From: a virus | Length of the DNA: 64,000 bases | Direction: 5' to 3' (one strand) | IMG/VR virus record: IMGVR_UViG_3300017917_002765 | Location: 62,001 to 126,000 of that record | Shown: piece after piece, positions 42,927 through 52,355 of the stretch | How positions within the stretch are numbered: position 1 is the first letter of the stretch | Layout: every line of letters begins with the position of its first letter | Made by a program: the position numbers and the translations under genes | The notes under the pieces: model-generated | Seen by the model: only the letters and a program-made list of their open reading frames with translations | Database searches by the model: none | Told to the model about the DNA's origin: nothing

Positions 42927-43784
42927 TTATAATGCCCTTATTTGATATAAATTAACCCTAACAATTTTATTACGGTTGACATAAATAACATTATTTGTAC
43001 CTGTAACCCCTGAATTACCTTGATAAGTGTTATCTATTTCATAATAATAACCATCATCTTTTCTAGTTAATTTATATCTAGTATATAATTCGTGAACTAA
43101 TTTATCAATTGGTTGTGGCGAATTTTTAACCATAAGGTTTGTTGACGTACCAATTTTTGCATTATTAAAACTAGCTCTCATGTATAAATATTTTGATTCA
43201 TTTACCGCCAATTCATCTTTATAATCATATAAATAAAAACCTTCAGAAACTTTATCTGGGACAAATAAAGGACTTTCTATTTTAAAAGTTAACGTAATAG
43301 CAGTTGCTGGTAATGGTTGACCTGGAATACCATTTACACTACTTGCAGGGAATAAATTGTCAACCGTAAGTCTTGGATATAAAGTTATATTATTGACTAA
43401 GTTTTGAACCAAGGGATTGTCACTATCGTAAAAATTTAAATTTATAAAACTTTGTTTAAACGCTTCTGTTTGAAATTTAATGTCATCATTTGTGAATCCA
43501 ATTGCTCCATAATTATTAACATAAGTGTTATTTATGTACATATAGACATTGTAATAAATACCATGTAAATAATTTCCATTTAAATCTAATGGTGTAAATC
43601 TGACTTTTTCATAGTCGATTATAGGGTTTATTGCTTTTTCTGTTTCTACATCAACAAAAACTCTATCAACCAACTCAGCTTGGTCTACCAACTGATATTG
43701 CATATTTATAGGAATATTAATAGTAGTAGCAGTAGTTTCACCACTAATAGTATTCAGATTTATTTTAAAATTATTAACAAACAT
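42927..43784 (-). CDS. Tail-module structural protein (285 aa)
   Basis: Beta-rich, with VDVETEKAINPIIDYEKVRF near the N-terminus and YRASFNNAKIGTS-like strands later. Overlaps the 3' end of 43774-45546 by 11 bp. Structural by position; no family recognised. Confidence 0.7.
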   Translation of the reverse strand: MFVNNFKINLNTISGETTATTINIPINMQYQLVDQAELVDRVFVDVETEKAINPIIDYEKVRFTPLDLNGNYLHGIYYNVYMYINNTYVNNYGAIGFTNDDIKFQTEAFKQSFINLNFYDSDNPLVQNLVNNITLYPRLTVDNLFPASSVNGIPGQPLPATAITLTFKIESPLFVPDKVSEGFYLYDYKDELAVNESKYLYMRASFNNAKIGTSTNLMVKNSPQPIDKLVHELYTRYKLTRKDDGYYYEIDNTYQGNSGVTGTNNVIYVNRNKIVRVNLYQIRAL

Positions 43785-45546
43785 CTTCTGAAGAATTAGA
43801 TTTAAAATTATCAGTTATTCTTTCACCAATAGGGTCAGCAGGAAATTTTCCGTAGTATAAATCCCATTCATCAAATGGGTCTTGTCTTCTAAGGTAAAAA
43901 CAATAGTTATTATACAAATAATGACTACCGTTTAAAAAAGCATAGTCTATTAAACTTGTGTTAGTTTGAATTACCCCAATATCTAAAATATCTCTCCAAA
44001 AATATTGACCATTACCCAAATCAGAAGCATAGCTTGGTATATTACCAGTTGTCGCTGTTGTTCCTTGTTCCACATACGTAGATAGTTGTTTTATTTTTAA
44101 CAAATTGTGTGGTTTGTAAAAATAACCTTCTTGTCTAGGACCTAAATTAGTTGTTACTAGTGTAGAATCATTATTAACTTGTGATGAAATATAAGTTATT
44201 TCAGCAGTATATTGTTCTCTATTAATCGTATTAAATCTATGCAAAACATCAGCTAACACTGTTTCTTTTACTTCATATTTATTATACTCCACCAAATCAC
44301 CATAAAAATCATTAGTTAGTGAATTTATTTTGATATCTAATTCCAATGGAACATGACTAGGCCATGGAGAACCATTTCCGTTATGTATTTTATTAATTAC
44401 TGGAATTTTTCTTAAATATTGAATCGTTGGGCTATCATTTAATCTAGCTATTAAAGGTGTTTCAATACCAGATGAAACTTTTGAAAACAAAGCATTACTG
44501 TCTGTTTTAATCATGCTTAAATAAAGTTCTGTTAATGGTCTCCCTAAATTATCAGTTAAATTACTAATATCAACATCATCATTAAAACAAAATTGAGTTA
44601 TAGAATCATTATATATATTTTGACTAAATGCTACATTATAAACTTCAAAATCACCATCTTTCATTACTGGGTAATTTTTTGTTTTTATTTTTTTAAACCT
44701 TCTAAAATAATATTGTGATTCAAAATTATTTACAACCCTTTTAATTCTAGAATTTTCATTTATTAACCCTATTGTTGGATTGGCATCAATCACAAAATAA
44801 TAGTCTTTTAAATCACCATTATCTTTACCAGTTCTAACAACAATATGGTCACCATCATAATTAACTGTTCCACTTATTCTAACAACATCACCAACTTGTA
44901 AATTATGCTTACATGGCATAGCAAAAGCTGTCATTACCCTTGTAGAAACAACTGCTGGTTCAATATCTGCAATCAATAATCCACCATTAACTAAAGTATG
45001 CTCACTATCTACAGCGTGTGGATACGTAATAGTTAACTCCCAGTTTTTAACAAATGGTAAAGAAGGGTTATTATATGGTTTTATATCTGGTAAAAAATAA
45101 AACCTTTCTCTTTTTGGTTCCATATCAAAAAACCCACAAAAACCAGTTCTAGATATGTCTGGTTCATAATAACCAAACCAACCTTGATTTTCAACCAAAT
45201 TTGAATTTATTACAGTAGTATAAACAGGTTCAAAAAATCTATATTCATTTGTTATTGGGTCTTTATAGTTAAAAGTACTCCAAGTATATTCATCATTATT
45301 GTATGAATCATTTAAATTAAATAATGGGTTTGAAGCTACTAAATTAATTGTACCAATAATCCTATAAAAAGTACTTCTTTGTCTTTCAACATTAAATCTT
45401 TCAGCAACATTAACAATATTAATTATTTCATCTGGAGGTAATAACCTTTCACTATTATCTAAAGAAATCTTCAAATATGCATCAGTATTGGTGTTTTCTT
45501 TAGATAATTCAGAATTTAAAATCTTTTGTATTCTTTCAGTACTCAT
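43774..45546 (-). CDS. Tail-module structural protein (590 aa)
   Basis: N-terminal helices (TERIQKILNSELSKENTN), then a long mixed region rich in Tyr/Asn and aromatic pairs (FFDMEPKRERFYFLPDIKPY). The ATG overlaps the 1360-aa gene's stop by 4 bp. Structural by context only. Confidence 0.72.
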   Translation of the reverse strand: MSTERIQKILNSELSKENTNTDAYLKISLDNSERLLPPDEIINIVNVAERFNVERQRSTFYRIIGTINLVASNPLFNLNDSYNNDEYTWSTFNYKDPITNEYRFFEPVYTTVINSNLVENQGWFGYYEPDISRTGFCGFFDMEPKRERFYFLPDIKPYNNPSLPFVKNWELTITYPHAVDSEHTLVNGGLLIADIEPAVVSTRVMTAFAMPCKHNLQVGDVVRISGTVNYDGDHIVVRTGKDNGDLKDYYFVIDANPTIGLINENSRIKRVVNNFESQYYFRRFKKIKTKNYPVMKDGDFEVYNVAFSQNIYNDSITQFCFNDDVDISNLTDNLGRPLTELYLSMIKTDSNALFSKVSSGIETPLIARLNDSPTIQYLRKIPVINKIHNGNGSPWPSHVPLELDIKINSLTNDFYGDLVEYNKYEVKETVLADVLHRFNTINREQYTAEITYISSQVNNDSTLVTTNLGPRQEGYFYKPHNLLKIKQLSTYVEQGTTATTGNIPSYASDLGNGQYFWRDILDIGVIQTNTSLIDYAFLNGSHYLYNNYCFYLRRQDPFDEWDLYYGKFPADPIGERITDNFKSNSSEDVC

Positions 45547-48500
45547 GTTAATATCTTAGTAATTTCACAACCAACATTGTCAGTTATTTTTATTGTTAAA
45601 GGATTAAAAGTACTTTGAATTGTTGCAACATTGTTATTAATACTAACAGTATTTTGTTGAGTTGATGTTACGTTATATGAACCTATACCACCATTAATAG
45701 TTACCGTATAAGTGTATAAACCAGTATTGTTGTTAAATATTTTGGTATGTGTTGCTGATAAGGCAGCGCTTGGTCTTCTTATTGAATTATACTCTATACT
45801 GTTACTCCTACAATTTCCATTGCCAACTAGTCTAAATGTTATTGAATTTGATATGTAAGCTGAAATATTAAAACTCATTATCTGTCCAGGTGTTGTATAC
45901 AACCCATTACTTTGAATTGAAAACCATGTAGGGTCTGCGTCTAATCTATACTCAATATCCTTCAAAGAATTAACTACACCAGCATCTGTTGCAATAAAAG
46001 ATATTTTATATGTATTAGGGTCGCATTGTTTATAAACTAAAGTGTTAGCAGCTGGGTCAATTTGTAGCGGTTGTGGAGTCGAAATTGTTGAAATAACTCT
46101 AAATATTTGTGGTGGGTTTGAACTATCGCTAACTCTTGATGAATATTGACCTGGTAATAATCCAGTCATAGTTGCTGAATTACTATAAAATGTAGTGTCT
46201 GTTATACCAGTGGTTTCAAAAAAATAAATTGAACGACCACCAGTGACAGTTAAAGTTATTTCACCATCAGGTGTATTTGGACAAGAAGCATCTTTTTTGG
46301 TTGGAGTGACTGTTAATGTTGTTATTCCATTAATGGTTAAACCAGTTGTTATACATTGTTTATTTTCTGAATCACTAATAACAACTTTATATGTACCTAT
46401 AGGTAAATTAGTTATTGTAGCTGGTGATTGAATTGGGTTAGCTAGAGATGTTTGTATTGGATTATTGTTTGAATCATATAAATTATAAGTATATGGTGGC
46501 ACACCACCAATTATATTATATATAGTTATCTCTCCATCAACTGTTGTTAAAGATGCTACATCACTAGATACACTTACCAAACATTCTAATGGTTGAGGAC
46601 CAGAAACTGATACTGTTTTAGAAAAAGGATAACCTAATGAATCAACACCAGTAATAACGTATGTTCCAGAACACAGACCGTTAAGTGGTGATATTGGAAG
46701 AGTTTCTGTATTACCACTATGATAATATGGTTGTTGTGGAACACCATTTATATTAGTATTATTACTCGTAACAGTATAATAATATGGTGCTTCACCACCA
46801 ACAAAATCTAGTATTATTTGACCATTACATCCTACACTTGACGGAGTTATTGTTGTTAATACAGAAATATTTGAAGATGTAACAATAGGACATGGATTAA
46901 AATATCTAAAATTCATCTTAGATAAGGCTGTTTTACCTGGAACCATACCAAAAAACATAAAGTATGAATGTTTTGGTTGAACATAATAATTGTCTGATGT
47001 ATAACCTCTAAAATTAGCGTAATCACGACCATTATCACTTATTGAAGAAAAATCATAAACTCCTCGTCTATTTATATTAAAATTAGTGTCAATACCAATT
47101 GGTAATAAATATCTAGTTGGAAAAGATTGGTTTCTATTAATATATGTATAAGTATCTCTAAACTGTAAATTAAAGTCAGATATTTCCTCAACACTTATTG
47201 TACCATCAGCCTCTTTTAAAACAATATTTGTTTGGTCATCAAAAATAGCAGTATCAACATCAACACCAAATTCACATATGTGTCTTAAATTTAAACATTG
47301 TTGGCTGTTAACATGTAAACCACCACAATTAATATCAAAAAATAAACCATTTGTTTCATTAATAGTTACCATTCCACTTTCAACCAAAGCATAACTACCA
47401 TCTGGTTGTTGTTCTATTACACCAGTTTCTGTTGGTAATTTATATGTGGTTTCAACTAAAAAATCTTGTAATTTTGGATAACCTTGCCAATCACAATTAA
47501 GCACTGAACCTAAACAAATAATATCTGTTGCAAACAATCTAAAATTAGTGCTATGTGTTGTTGATGCATAATATAATTCATCTTCGTATTTTTTTACTAA
47601 TCCTTCTCGTATTTTTACATCTCTAGTTTCTTTTTGACAATCTTGTGTAAAAACAGGATTATCACCACATTTAAAACACGTATCTAGTAATTCTTGGTTC
47701 CAGCAAAAATTATCTGGTATACCATTTTTATTACCATCTGCACCAGTATAATTAGGGTCACTAGTGAAGTCTCTACAATCATATTCACAAAATTTCTCAG
47801 CACCTTTTCTTCTTTTTTTATATTTTAATAAAAAATAATATAATGTACCTACTATCCAATCATTATAGAAATCAAACTTAAAAATATTTAAAGCAACTGC
47901 CATTTGAAAAGACCAACAATCATCTAAACCAACTAATATATTTTCACTACAACTACCATTAAAATCATCTCCACAATAATATGTTAAATTAGAACCATTA
48001 AGATTACTTTGATTAAAACCATTAGAACCCCTTCTACATCCTGGTGCAAATCTAACACCGCTATCTGCTGGACACTCAACAGATATACAAGGTATATAAT
48101 CTGGTTTATTTATTCCAAAACCAAAACTATTTAAAAAATCAATAATACCATTTATTATACTTATTATACCATTTATTATAGCAATAATAGTTATATTTAT
48201 TAAATATATAATAAAACCAACTATACTTATCAATATACAAAGTAATGTAAATATCGGATTGATATCTGTGTCTATTCTATTATATGGAAAAGGATTTCTA
48301 CTACCAACACAAGCATCAACATCTTTCATACCAATCATGTTCCTATTGTTGGCTGCTCTAACTTGTTTCTGATATCTTGGTATAAAATTAGAAATTGTAT
48401 ATATTTTATTCCAATATAAATTTTTAAAACTACTATCTTTAGTATTTTCGTCAAAATTATAATCTATTTCGTTACGATTTTGTGGATTATTAGGTACCAA

Positions 48501-49625
48501 ATATTTTGCTCTAGTCCTAAGCTTTCCTTCACCACCAGTTTCATCCATTGATATTCTAAACCTTACATCGGCTCTAGTTGGTACACCTTCATTTTGGTCT
48601 GCTGATGGGATAGTATTACCAGTTTCATCAGTAATAACATAATCTAAATTCATTGGAATTTGAAAAGCCCAAGTTCCGTCTTCATCAATTACTTTTCCAC
48701 CTTCAACACTAAATTCTTCAATTTGTCCATCAATATTTTTTCTTATCATTTCAATCGTACCAGCACCAACAGTTTGTTCACAAACCTTACCAATATTTAT
48801 TAAAGGACGACATAGTTGCGTTAAGTTGTTTTTTTCATTATCACCATATAAACTACCCATAAAAATAGCTGTTGGTGTTACGATAAAATTCAAATCTACA
48901 TCAGCTCTGGTTATACCAATTTCACAATTATCCATATCACCCCAAAATGGTTGTACATTAATACCAATATTGGTCGATTTTATTTGTGGTAATTTATCTA
49001 AGTTCGTATTTTTTTTAAATTTTGTAGAAGTTTCAAATTGTTTTGGTGAATAACCTTGTCTTATGAAATCATATGGTCTTTGTGAAATGGCTCCAGCATC
49101 TGATAAATCAACATCAACATGTAAAATGTGTGTTCCAACTGGAACACCAAAAATCATAAAATCCCCAGCGTTATTAGTTGTACTGGTAAATTTGTAATAC
49201 TTACAATAAACTTCTTGAACTACTTCATTATCTAATATTTCACGTTTATTAGGTAAAGTTCCAACCGATGTAAAACATTCATTGTCAATAGATGGTTCTT
49301 TAGGTAAAACATTATATCTAATACCCTCATTATTTGTATCTGTTACAACTTCATAAGGATATAAATTTTTTATTACACTATTGTTTTTATCTATATCGTC
49401 TATTGGTATGAAAACACTAACTTTAGCATTTGGTACACCAAAACCACTATTAACAATTACTCTACCAACAACAACACCATAATCAGAACAAAAATTTTGA
49501 TAAGCTTCTTCTTGTGTTACTTTTAATGACAATATTTCAATAAAATCAAATTCTTGGTCTAATTTTAATTTTAAATATTTATCACCTCCATTTGGTGTTG
49601 TTTTTATTCTTATTGAATTTGGCAT
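45543..49625 (-). CDS. Giant virion protein with SprB-like repeats (1360 aa)
   Basis: The N-terminal ~200 residues contain a carboxypeptidase-regulatory-like beta domain (VVGRVIVNSGFGVPNAKVSV, then FMIFGVPVGTHILHVDV). A strongly hydrophobic stretch lies near 457-500 (FTLLCILISIVGFIIYLINI and onward), flanked by a Cys-rich region. From about 915 there are three SprB-type repeats with the pattern C.G.I...V.GG.PPY.Y....L..G.Y....D....C (for example VGCNGQIILDFVGGEAPYYY). SprB repeats are characteristic of the flavobacterial gliding adhesin. Probably an adhesin or tail-tip component; the membrane-like segment is odd for a virion protein. Confidence 0.78.
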   Translation of the reverse strand: MPNSIRIKTTPNGGDKYLKLKLDQEFDFIEILSLKVTQEEAYQNFCSDYGVVVGRVIVNSGFGVPNAKVSVFIPIDDIDKNNSVIKNLYPYEVVTDTNNEGIRYNVLPKEPSIDNECFTSVGTLPNKREILDNEVVQEVYCKYYKFTSTTNNAGDFMIFGVPVGTHILHVDVDLSDAGAISQRPYDFIRQGYSPKQFETSTKFKKNTNLDKLPQIKSTNIGINVQPFWGDMDNCEIGITRADVDLNFIVTPTAIFMGSLYGDNEKNNLTQLCRPLINIGKVCEQTVGAGTIEMIRKNIDGQIEEFSVEGGKVIDEDGTWAFQIPMNLDYVITDETGNTIPSADQNEGVPTRADVRFRISMDETGGEGKLRTRAKYLVPNNPQNRNEIDYNFDENTKDSSFKNLYWNKIYTISNFIPRYQKQVRAANNRNMIGMKDVDACVGSRNPFPYNRIDTDINPIFTLLCILISIVGFIIYLINITIIAIINGIISIINGIIDFLNSFGFGINKPDYIPCISVECPADSGVRFAPGCRRGSNGFNQSNLNGSNLTYYCGDDFNGSCSENILVGLDDCWSFQMAVALNIFKFDFYNDWIVGTLYYFLLKYKKRRKGAEKFCEYDCRDFTSDPNYTGADGNKNGIPDNFCWNQELLDTCFKCGDNPVFTQDCQKETRDVKIREGLVKKYEDELYYASTTHSTNFRLFATDIICLGSVLNCDWQGYPKLQDFLVETTYKLPTETGVIEQQPDGSYALVESGMVTINETNGLFFDINCGGLHVNSQQCLNLRHICEFGVDVDTAIFDDQTNIVLKEADGTISVEEISDFNLQFRDTYTYINRNQSFPTRYLLPIGIDTNFNINRRGVYDFSSISDNGRDYANFRGYTSDNYYVQPKHSYFMFFGMVPGKTALSKMNFRYFNPCPIVTSSNISVLTTITPSSVGCNGQIILDFVGGEAPYYYTVTSNNTNINGVPQQPYYHSGNTETLPISPLNGLCSGTYVITGVDSLGYPFSKTVSVSGPQPLECLVSVSSDVASLTTVDGEITIYNIIGGVPPYTYNLYDSNNNPIQTSLANPIQSPATITNLPIGTYKVVISDSENKQCITTGLTINGITTLTVTPTKKDASCPNTPDGEITLTVTGGRSIYFFETTGITDTTFYSNSATMTGLLPGQYSSRVSDSSNPPQIFRVISTISTPQPLQIDPAANTLVYKQCDPNTYKISFIATDAGVVNSLKDIEYRLDADPTWFSIQSNGLYTTPGQIMSFNISAYISNSITFRLVGNGNCRSNSIEYNSIRRPSAALSATHTKIFNNNTGLYTYTVTINGGIGSYNVTSTQQNTVSINNNVATIQSTFNPLTIKITDNVGCEITKILT

Positions 49626-49639
49626 TACTAATTACTTTC

Positions 49640-49984
49640 CTATTTTGTTATTTCTTCTGATTGTAATAAAATAACATCACTTTCTGTTAATTCATTTATT
49701 TCATTTGGTGAAAATATTTCATCATCTTCATCTTCTTTTTCTTTAAATTTATTACCAATAAATGTTAATAAAGGAAGCAAAGTCACATTTTTATTTAAAA
49801 TTATTGTTTCAAACATTAACCATATTATGTATAAATTTATTAACGGCAACAAAAGTAACATAATAATAAAACCTACTATTTTCAATGTGTATATTAAAAT
49901 AGTAGTTGAATTAAAAGTTATTTTTTCATCTTTTTTAACCAAATTTTCGTCTGATAAATTATTTTTTTTACAATTACAACCCAT
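49640..49984 (-). CDS. Small membrane protein beginning MGCNCKK (114 aa)
   Basis: The start at 49984 (MGCNCKKNN) is preferred over 50014, because this Cys-containing N-terminus is, in my recollection, a common opening of Bacteroidota phage proteins. Two adjacent hydrophobic segments (about 33-50 and 55-75: IYTLKIVGFIIMLLLLPLIN and YIIWLMFETIIL), then an acidic tail. It could anchor assembly or act in lysis. Embedded among tail genes. Confidence 0.65.
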   Translation of the reverse strand: MGCNCKKNNLSDENLVKKDEKITFNSTTILIYTLKIVGFIIMLLLLPLINLYIIWLMFETIILNKNVTLLPLLTFIGNKFKEKEDEDDEIFSPNEINELTESDVILLQSEEITK

Positions 49985-50044
49985 AGTTTTCTTTTTAAAC
50001 TTTATTATTCCCAATTATACACATTTTTATACTATAAGGAAACC

Positions 50045-51865
50045 TTACTTAACCCTAACTTTGATGTCCAACGCTGGATATTTTATTTCAAACATACTTA
50101 TTGGGTCTCCGAACAATGTGTAATCATTTGATATATCTATCTGTCTAGTAGAAGCATCAATATATGGTTGTGAAATTTCATTAACACTATACTTATCATC
50201 ACCAACCTTATTGTAAACCCTCAAATCAATTACGTTCAATACACCACCGACATTATTTATAGCCTCAACAAGTGGTGATAAATAAACGTTATCACCCATT
50301 TGAAACTTATTTATATCCATAAAGTTTTGTACTGTTGAAATAACTTGTGTCGCAATCTGTGATTGTGGTGACTTTTTATCAATAAATAAATCAATTTCAA
50401 AAGCTAAGTTAATTATTTTACCATTAGATATTTGAACATAATCATTCATCATACGGTAATCAGCTAAATAAGTAGCTATATTTTGTTGAAGTGTACTGGT
50501 AGAATTATTTGTCAGTTTTGAATTACTATCTAAACCTAAAATATAAACTTTAATTTTATTTTGTTCCTCAAAAACACCACATCTGAATGGTACACCAAAT
50601 TGGCCTGGCATTAAACCAATTCTTGTTTGATAATCCTTTATTGTTACAGCTCTATTTTGTGAAGAAAAATTATATCTAACAAAGTTTCTTAATTCTTCAA
50701 CACTTGGAGCATCTTTACCACCTAATGCTGGAAAAGCATTGTTTACAGTAATAGAAGCCCTTACTGCCGTGTTTATGTTCTGGTTTGGACCATTAACAAC
50801 CATGTTTATAATACCAGTATTAGTTAATACATTAACACCTAAATTGGTATCAGACCCACCACCAACTCTATACTTAACAAACATTGTTTCGTTTGCTGTT
50901 GGTGTTTCACCTAATGCTGTGTTATTAATAAAATCACCTATTTGGTTTACTAACGCAGTGTTTGTATCAAAATCAGAAAGACTACTGGTATCTATACTAC
51001 CACCACCAAATATGATTCTAGTAAAACCTAGGTCAGTATATTCACGAATAAATCTCTTGGTTGTTGTTATCCATTTTCCAGGTCTAACCCCTGGATTGTC
51101 ACTTACTTGTGCATTGTCTTCAATAAAAACATCTCCCTCAGCTAAAGCATCAACTTCAAACCATCTATTTTCAACATCTAAAAATTGGTCCAAACTTGGG
51201 TCTTTTGTATAATTGGTTCCTTGAAGTGTAATAATTGAATCAATTGACAAAACGTTATCATCTGGTAATATAAGTTCAAAAAATGGTTTTACATCAACTG
51301 GGTTAATAACCTTTTTAAATATTTTCGTAAAACCATTTACTACGATTTCTCTTTTGACTAATGTATAGTTAATCAAAATATTATTCGAATTGAAGTTTGG
51401 AATAATTAATCTATTTGGAATACCACCAATCGTAAAAGGACTTGAGAAATCTATATCATAAGATGTCTCAAATACTTTTCCACCACCAATTGCTTGAGCA
51501 CCAGCTCTAATTAATGGAGCATAAGATATATCAAAAGTGTCACCAAATGGTGGTACTGTAACAGAAAAATCTACAATGGTTACACTTGGACGTTTTCCTG
51601 GTACCTTTAATCCAAATGTTCTAGCCATTGAAAGAATTGATTTTCTTTCTTGTGCATAATCAATTTGTGTTTCTTGAAACATTCTATCTGTATTAAAAGA
51701 TAGCATGTCACCTACGGCAGCATTTAATTCCAATAGCATCATACCCACTGATGCATCATTAAAATCGTTAAAAATATCTGGATAATACTGTCTAACCATA
51801 TCAACTAGGTCAGACCTTATGTCAGCAAAATTGCGTGATGAATAATTAATACCTTGATTTGCCAT
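50045..51865 (-). CDS. Baseplate wedge protein, T4 gp6 / baseplate J-like
   Basis: 606 aa. The N-terminal pattern (NYSSRNFADIRSDLVDMVRQ, YPDIFNDFNDASVGMMLLEL, AAVGDMLSFNTDRMFQETQI) is that of T4 gp6 and the baseplate J family, which forms the inner baseplate ring; PSVEELRNFVRYNF and ITIKDYQTRIG-like residues in the centre are also typical. It lies one base from the gp25-like gene, the usual partner arrangement. Confidence 0.9.
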   Translation of the reverse strand: MANQGINYSSRNFADIRSDLVDMVRQYYPDIFNDFNDASVGMMLLELNAAVGDMLSFNTDRMFQETQIDYAQERKSILSMARTFGLKVPGKRPSVTIVDFSVTVPPFGDTFDISYAPLIRAGAQAIGGGKVFETSYDIDFSSPFTIGGIPNRLIIPNFNSNNILINYTLVKREIVVNGFTKIFKKVINPVDVKPFFELILPDDNVLSIDSIITLQGTNYTKDPSLDQFLDVENRWFEVDALAEGDVFIEDNAQVSDNPGVRPGKWITTTKRFIREYTDLGFTRIIFGGGSIDTSSLSDFDTNTALVNQIGDFINNTALGETPTANETMFVKYRVGGGSDTNLGVNVLTNTGIINMVVNGPNQNINTAVRASITVNNAFPALGGKDAPSVEELRNFVRYNFSSQNRAVTIKDYQTRIGLMPGQFGVPFRCGVFEEQNKIKVYILGLDSNSKLTNNSTSTLQQNIATYLADYRMMNDYVQISNGKIINLAFEIDLFIDKKSPQSQIATQVISTVQNFMDINKFQMGDNVYLSPLVEAINNVGGVLNVIDLRVYNKVGDDKYSVNEISQPYIDASTRQIDISNDYTLFGDPISMFEIKYPALDIKVRVK

Positions 51866-51866
51866 A

Positions 51867-52253
51867 TTATATGTTAATTATTACGAAATCTGTTGTTTCG
51901 AAAACGTTATCTGTTATTGTGTAATCTATCCTAACCACAGCAGCGTATTCACTCTCTTCTGATGGTGTTACACTGACTTCATTTACTTGTAAGTTAGGTA
52001 GATATTTTTTAACTACATTTGTTATTTCTTGTTTTATCCCACTAAGTGTTAATGAATCATTTGGTTCAAAAATAAACCTCAATAAATCCGTACCAAAGTC
52101 TGGATTGTATAATCTTTGACCCCTTCTGGTTAAAATAAGATGCATTAAATCAGCTTTTATAGCTGACCTATCATCAGAATTTAGATTTAAGAAAAAACCT
52201 TTTGGGCTATTCTTAAATGGATAGTCAATATTTATATATTTTCCTTTAGCCAT
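51867..52253 (-). CDS. Baseplate wedge protein, T4 gp25-like
   Basis: 128 aa, typical length. DLMHLILTRRGQRLYNPDFG followed by TDLLRFIFEP is the gp25/GPW signature. gp25 connects the baseplate wedge to the tail tube and sheath. First gene of the tail/baseplate module (52253-30930), preceded by an ATATTTAT motif. Confidence 0.92.
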   Translation of the reverse strand: MAKGKYINIDYPFKNSPKGFFLNLNSDDRSAIKADLMHLILTRRGQRLYNPDFGTDLLRFIFEPNDSLTLSGIKQEITNVVKKYLPNLQVNEVSVTPSEESEYAAVVRIDYTITDNVFETTDFVIINI

Positions 52254-52267
52254 TTGCTTGTTTTTAC

Positions 52268-52275
52268 ATAAATAT
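52268..52275 (-). promoter_or_regulatory. ATATTTAT motif before the baseplate module
   Basis: In the gene direction ATAATATTTATGTAAAAAC, 14 bp before the gp25-like ATG and directly behind the nrdA terminator. Confidence 0.48.
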
Positions 52276-52310
52276 TATAGCTAAAGATTTTTGTAAGTAA
52301 ATGTGCAAAT

Positions 52311-52338
52311 AAAAAAGGGCCAATTTAGGCCCTTTTTA
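52311..52338 (-). terminator. Rho-independent terminator after nrdA
   Basis: AAAAAGGGCC, loop aattta, GGCCCTTTTT: ten-base arms with T run. Separates nucleotide metabolism from the baseplate module. Confidence 0.92.
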
Positions 52339-52355
52339 TTATTTTCTATTTTTTT

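Noticed and set aside
50739-51212. Plus-strand ORF of 157 codons
   Set aside because: Antisense inside the well-recognised gp6-like gene; no coding signal of its own.
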